NCBI GenBank assembly: GCA_003526465.1 | Contig: DPWD01000039.1 | Coordinates: 1-8,586, forward strand | Direction: 5' to 3' | DNA: 8,586 nt | Source of the DNA: Hyphomonadaceae bacterium | Lineage (GTDB): Bacteria > Pseudomonadota > Alphaproteobacteria > Caulobacterales > Aquidulcibacteraceae | Part shown: one piece after another, positions 5,911-8,586 of the stretch | How the letters are laid out: each line of letters begins with the position of its first letter | Numbering within the stretch: the stretch's first letter is position 1 | Position numbers and translations under genes: made by a program | The notes under the pieces: generated by a model | Databases searched by the model: none | What the model was told of the DNA's origin: nothing | The model's input: only the letters and a program-made list of their open reading frames with translations

Positions 5911-7437
5911 TCAAGGCTCGGTTAACAGCGCCTTGGCCGCTAAATGGCGCAAGGCTCGATCGAGGTAGCCGGCGGCGATGGTCTCAACCTTACCGCCGCC
6001 TTCCTGTTCGGTTTCGCGAACACGCACTTCGCCGCGGCGAAGTGCGTCGGTCAGCGCCGCCGTTAACCCAACGCGATCCATGCTTCCATCGAGGCGGCGA
6101 AGCATCCAGGCCATGATCGGCTTAACCAACACCGGAACATGAGCCAGGCTGGTCACGAACGGCTGACCGCTCGCGGCTTCCTGACGCGCGAGTTCCCACG
6201 CCCGGGGACGCGCAACATCGTAACGCCCCACGCGCAACCGCACGCTCGATGCCCCGATCTGCCCAACTCTGAGCACCATGCCCAGCGCCTCGCATATCTC
6301 CCTCGCACTCGCGCCCTCGGTCTCGCCGGTTAACTCCGCAAAGCTCAATGTCGCTGGATGGGCCGCCGCCAATCGGCTCAGCGCCTGCATTATTACAGGG
6401 CCCTTGCCGCGGATCGCGCGCCCGCGCGCGTCCTCCAACGCCTGCTCGGGGTCATTGGCGATCCGCTTTAGCTCGCCCGAGAGCTGAAGCAGACCCAGCC
6501 GCTCGCTATCGAACGCGGATCGCGGAGTTTCCGCCTTCACCAAGAGCGCGCTTCGAAACGGGCGGCCGGTGAAATAATCGGCGTACTGCTCCCTCGCCAA
6601 CATATCGGCGCCCGCATGCGCGGCAATGCGCTCTTGAAATGGCGCACTGAGCGTTTCCGGAACGGCGGCGTCGAGGTCGGCATCCGTCAGATACGCCAAA
6701 CCGAACCGCCCCGCCTGCTCGACGAAATCGGAAAAATAGAAGGCCGTGTTCTCGGCCGACATGAACTCGCCCATAATATAAGAAGCAGGCCTATGAGCGA
6801 CGCGCTGCGCCTCGTTGCGCAGCAATAGCCCGAAAGGCTCGCCTGCGTTGCTCAACGCGGCGATGTCGTTGAGCAGCGCCCGCGCCATGGCGACGCGGCG
6901 CGACGGCGCGGTCTCCGCGGCGGTGTGCCTAAGACACAGATCGCGCACCGCGCTGCGCATGCGCCAACCGGGCAATACATTGAAACTAACCAGCGCAACG
7001 CCCGTGTGGCTCAGCGCCTCGCGGCAGATCCTGAACACCGCATCCTGAACAGCGCGCGGGGTCCAACTGAACACGCCGTGGCATATGATGTAGTCGAACT
7101 TCTCCGCGAGGCGGAGTTCGCCGATGTCGGCTTGCCCGATTTCGATGTTTGTGAGCGCCAAATCGCGAATGCGCCGCGCGCCATCCTCGACATGTTTGCG
7201 CCCGAGGTCGAAGCCGACAAAGCGCGCCCGTGGAAACCGCGCAGCGAGCGGAATCAAATTGCCGCCGGACGCGCAGCCCAGTTCCAGCACACTGGCGGTT
7301 TCGACCGCCGGCGGCGCCATGCCGTGGAGCGTGGCGATCGCCGCCAGCCGCGCTGGCTGCGTTTGTGCGTAGGGCATCGAAATGTAGGGAAGGCTTTCGT
7401 AATCTTCGGCGCCGCGGGCGGTATCGTCGGCGGACAC
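5911..7437 (-). CDS. Class I SAM-dependent methyltransferase with methyltransferase regulatory domain
   Basis: This is a 508-aa methyltransferase. Near the N-terminus is the YxxxPYAQTQPARLAAIATLHG signature (about 13-39), then SAM-binding motif I VLELGCASGGNLIPLA (50-65), acidic FVGFDLGRKHVE (73-84) and FDYIICHGVFSWTP (114-127). The motif SFNVLPGW (151-158) closes the Rossmann part. The middle (about 215-300) matches the methyltransferase regulatory domain pattern (LAYLTDADLDAAVPETL), and the rest resembles the C-terminal region of this family. The family includes rickettsial protein lysine methyltransferases acting on outer-membrane protein OmpB; the substrate here is unknown. The start is GTG 7437 with AAGGGAG (plus positions 7445-7451) 7 nt upstream. 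It lies 60 nt after the SCO-cytochrome gene and is probably co-transcribed with it. Confidence 0.88.
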   Translation of the reverse strand: MSADDTARGAEDYESLPYISMPYAQTQPARLAAIATLHGMAPPAVETASVLELGCASGGNLIPLAARFPRARFVGFDLGRKHVEDGARRIRDLALTNIEIGQADIGELRLAEKFDYIICHGVFSWTPRAVQDAVFRICREALSHTGVALVSFNVLPGWRMRSAVRDLCLRHTAAETAPSRRVAMARALLNDIAALSNAGEPFGLLLRNEAQRVAHRPASYIMGEFMSAENTAFYFSDFVEQAGRFGLAYLTDADLDAAVPETLSAPFQERIAAHAGADMLAREQYADYFTGRPFRSALLVKAETPRSAFDSERLGLLQLSGELKRIANDPEQALEDARGRAIRGKGPVIMQALSRLAAAHPATLSFAELTGETEGASAREICEALGMVLRVGQIGASSVRLRVGRYDVARPRAWELARQEAASGQPFVTSLAHVPVLVKPIMAWMLRRLDGSMDRVGLTAALTDALRRGEVRVRETEQEGGGKVETIAAGYLDRALRHLAAKALLTEP

Positions 7438-7444
7438 GTAGAGG

Positions 7445-7451
7445 CTCCCTT
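7445..7451 (-). promoter_or_regulatory. Shine-Dalgarno supporting the methyltransferase GTG start
   Basis: Read on the - strand the sequence is AAGGGAG, 7 nt before GTG at 7437. It decides in favour of the GTG start, ahead of the conserved N-terminal signature. Confidence 0.7.
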
Positions 7452-7497
7452 GGCTCGCGAATCGAGGCCCCTTATGTTCCGCGATTGCCGGCGCCGA

Positions 7498-8442
7498 TCA
7501 ATGCCCGTGAGCTGGCGCGGCGGCGCGCCTTTGATCTTGCGTGCGCAGGTGCTCGATCAGATCGGCGGTTTCGGCCTCGCTGAGGCCGAGATTGGGCATC
7601 GGCAAGTTGCGGTAGCGAGCCATCATGGCGAGCGCGCTCGGGTCGCGCTCGGCGATCATGCGATCCGGCTCGCGGATCCAGCGCGACAGCCAGGCCGGGG
7701 GGCGCGACGCCGCAACGCCAGCCAAATCCGGACCGAGCCGGTCGCCTTCGCCGATGCTATGACAGGATTGGCAGCGCGTGCGGAACAGATAAGCGCCGCG
7801 CGAATTGTCGGCGATCAGACCAGCGGCGGCGTAGCTTTGGCTGCGGCGCGGCGCATTGGGCGCCGAATTTTGCAGGAACACCGTCAGCAGCTCGACTAGA
7901 TTCTGCGGGCTCTCGTAGGCCGAGCGCTTGATCCATTGCGCCGTGCGCTCGTTGCCCAGCACGATGCTGGTGTTGTGGCCGCGCAAATCGTTGGGATCGT
8001 CAACACGCAGGCCGAGCAGACGCTGCAGCCGGGTGACGTCGGCCTGCGGCGCGGTCAAGAAGCGCCAGTTCGGCCCGACATCGTAGGTGCGCATGAAGCG
8101 GCGCAATGCTTCGGGCGAATCTCCATTGATGGAGATGGTGTACATGAAGATGTCGCGCCCGAGCCGGTCGCCCAACAATTGCTGCACGCGGCGTAATTGG
8201 GCGGTGTCGAGCGGGCAGATGTCGGTGCAGGTGGTGTAGACGAAGTTGATGGCGACCACCTTGTCGCGGATCAGATCGTCATAGAAGCGCACGGCGCGCC
8301 CATCCTGATCGTGCAGGATAGTGTTGGGAAAATAATCGCCGTGATATTGGGGACGCGACTGCGACGCGGGGGTCTGCTGTGCGTCGGCGACCGGCGCGAA
8401 CGCCAGCAGCGCGATCGCCAGGAAGAACGCAAACGGTTTCAC
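7498..8442 (-). CDS. Secreted SCO1/SenC-domain protein fused to a cytochrome c domain
   Basis: The product is 314 aa. It starts with a signal peptide (MKPFAFFLAIALLAF, likely cleavage after Ala-Asp-Ala at 19-21), so it should act in the periplasm. The SCO thioredoxin-like domain (about 35-192) has the copper/redox motif CTDIC (Cys72, Cys76) and a His at 156 in RGHNTSIVLGN, giving the usual Cys-Cys-His copper ligand set. After a short linker, a class I cytochrome c domain (about 208-305) has the haem motif CQSCH (224-228) and probable axial Met282 in NLPMPNLGLS. The protein ends in AAAPAHGH, with two extra His. SCO proteins deliver copper to, or reduce, CuA-type sites; the cytochrome could pass electrons. 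The start is GTG 8442 with AAGGAG (plus 8448-8453) 5 nt upstream. Confidence 0.93.
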   Translation of the reverse strand: MKPFAFFLAIALLAFAPVADAQQTPASQSRPQYHGDYFPNTILHDQDGRAVRFYDDLIRDKVVAINFVYTTCTDICPLDTAQLRRVQQLLGDRLGRDIFMYTISINGDSPEALRRFMRTYDVGPNWRFLTAPQADVTRLQRLLGLRVDDPNDLRGHNTSIVLGNERTAQWIKRSAYESPQNLVELLTVFLQNSAPNAPRRSQSYAAAGLIADNSRGAYLFRTRCQSCHSIGEGDRLGPDLAGVAASRPPAWLSRWIREPDRMIAERDPSALAMMARYRNLPMPNLGLSEAETADLIEHLRTQDQRRAAAPAHGH

Positions 8443-8447
8443 AGACG

Positions 8448-8453
8448 CTCCTT
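8448..8453 (-). promoter_or_regulatory. Shine-Dalgarno supporting the SCO-cytochrome GTG start
   Basis: Read on the - strand the sequence is AAGGAG, 5 nt before GTG at 8442. The following codons give a typical signal peptide, so this start is well supported. Confidence 0.75.
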
Positions 8454-8475
8454 GGAGAAGTTCTGAGGGAACGAC

Positions 8476-8502
8476 CGCGCCGGCGTTGGGGGCGCCGGCG
8501 CG
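8476..8502. repeat. Perfect 10-bp all-GC inverted repeat (strong hairpin)
   Basis: CGCGCCGGCG (8476-8485) and CGCCGGCGCG (8493-8502) are exact reverse complements around a 7-nt loop. The hairpin lies in the 69-nt gap between the stop of the upstream - strand gene and the SCO-cytochrome start. It has no T-run on the - strand side, so it is not a standard terminator. It could be an attenuator, a partial terminator or an mRNA end stabiliser that sets different levels for the two genes. Confidence 0.75.
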
Positions 8503-8511
8503 TACGTTGGC

Positions 8512-8586
8512 TTACCCGCCGCCGCCATTGGCTGCGGTTAGGCCCACGCTCGGTTCGTAGAATACGCCTTCCCAGTCGGCGATCGG
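8512..8586 (-). CDS. C-terminal end of an unrecognised protein (5' part outside window)
   Basis: On the - strand the last 24 codons of an open frame enter from the right edge and end at TAA (plus 8512-8514). The tail reads PIADWEGVFYEPSVGL and closes TAANGGGG. Its placement 69 nt upstream of the SCO-cytochrome start, same strand, suggests the preceding gene of the same operon. I do not recognise the family from so short a tail. With only 25 codons, a chance open frame cannot be excluded, but the low-complexity Gly end followed by a gap, a hairpin and a ribosome site fits a real gene end. Confidence 0.55.
   Translation of the reverse strand, partial: PIADWEGVFYEPSVGLTAANGGGG

Noticed and set aside
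5780..5968. Small + strand frame (62 codons) over the gene-free stretch
   Set aside because: Its 3' part is antisense to the methyltransferase end and the rest has no recognisable motif or good ribosome site.
6925..7899. 324-codon open frame on the + strand across the methyltransferase/SCO-cytochrome gap
   Set aside because: It is antisense to two well-supported genes and spans their intergenic gap; its translation is Arg/Ala-rich with no motif.
8512..8586. Idea that the upstream partial gene is a copper methanethiol oxidase (mtoX/SBP56 type), since those occur beside SCO genes
   Set aside because: The visible tail (YEPSVGL, TAANGGGG) does not resemble the SBP56 C-terminus as I recall it; with 24 residues nothing positive supports the idea.

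Overview
The window looks like GC-rich chromosomal DNA from a proteobacterium, most likely an alphaproteobacterium. This is inferred from codon style, the moa gene order, an OmpR-type two-component pair and a SCO/cytochrome c protein; I cannot name a genus. It has two opposing halves. Everything from 1 to 5491 reads on the + strand and everything from about 5484 to 8586 reads on the - strand, so the halves converge on a short region holding an insertion-sequence remnant.

Left part (1-3401): a tightly packed molybdenum cofactor (Moco) operon, moaA (3' part only)-moaD-moaE-moaB-moaC-moeA. It covers GTP to cPMP (MoaA, MoaC), cPMP to molybdopterin (MoaD+MoaE), adenylylation (MoaB) and molybdate insertion (MoeA). 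Gaps are 0, 1, 27 and 0 nt, then moaC and moeA overlap by 17 nt. No moeB-type MoaD activator lies in the window. MoaE carries Gln where E. coli MoaE has Glu128, an active-site position.

Middle (3402-5491): 73 nt after moeA comes an OmpR/PhoB-family response regulator, probably starting at TTG, overlapping by 20 nt a HAMP-type sensor histidine kinase. Both look intact; the signal is unknown.

Junction (5484-5910): a truncated IS3-family orfA on the - strand overlaps the last 8 nt of the kinase gene. About 170 nt without a gene follow, containing a perfect 7-bp hairpin.

Right part (5911-8586, all - strand, so read from right to left): the last 24 codons of an unrecognised gene, a 69-nt gap with a perfect 10-bp all-GC hairpin, a secreted SCO-domain/cytochrome c fusion protein (GTG start), a 60-nt gap, then a 508-aa SAM methyltransferase with a methyltransferase regulatory domain (GTG start). 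These probably form one transcription unit. The SCO-cytochrome fusion points to copper/thiol and haem redox work in the periplasm; the link to the methyltransferase is only positional.

I see no tRNA, rRNA, CRISPR array or clear novel defence system here. The most interesting items are the MoaE substitution, the reuse of functional C-terminal Gly-Gly codons as ribosome binding sites, the SCO-cytochrome fusion with its methyltransferase neighbour, and the strong hairpin upstream of it.
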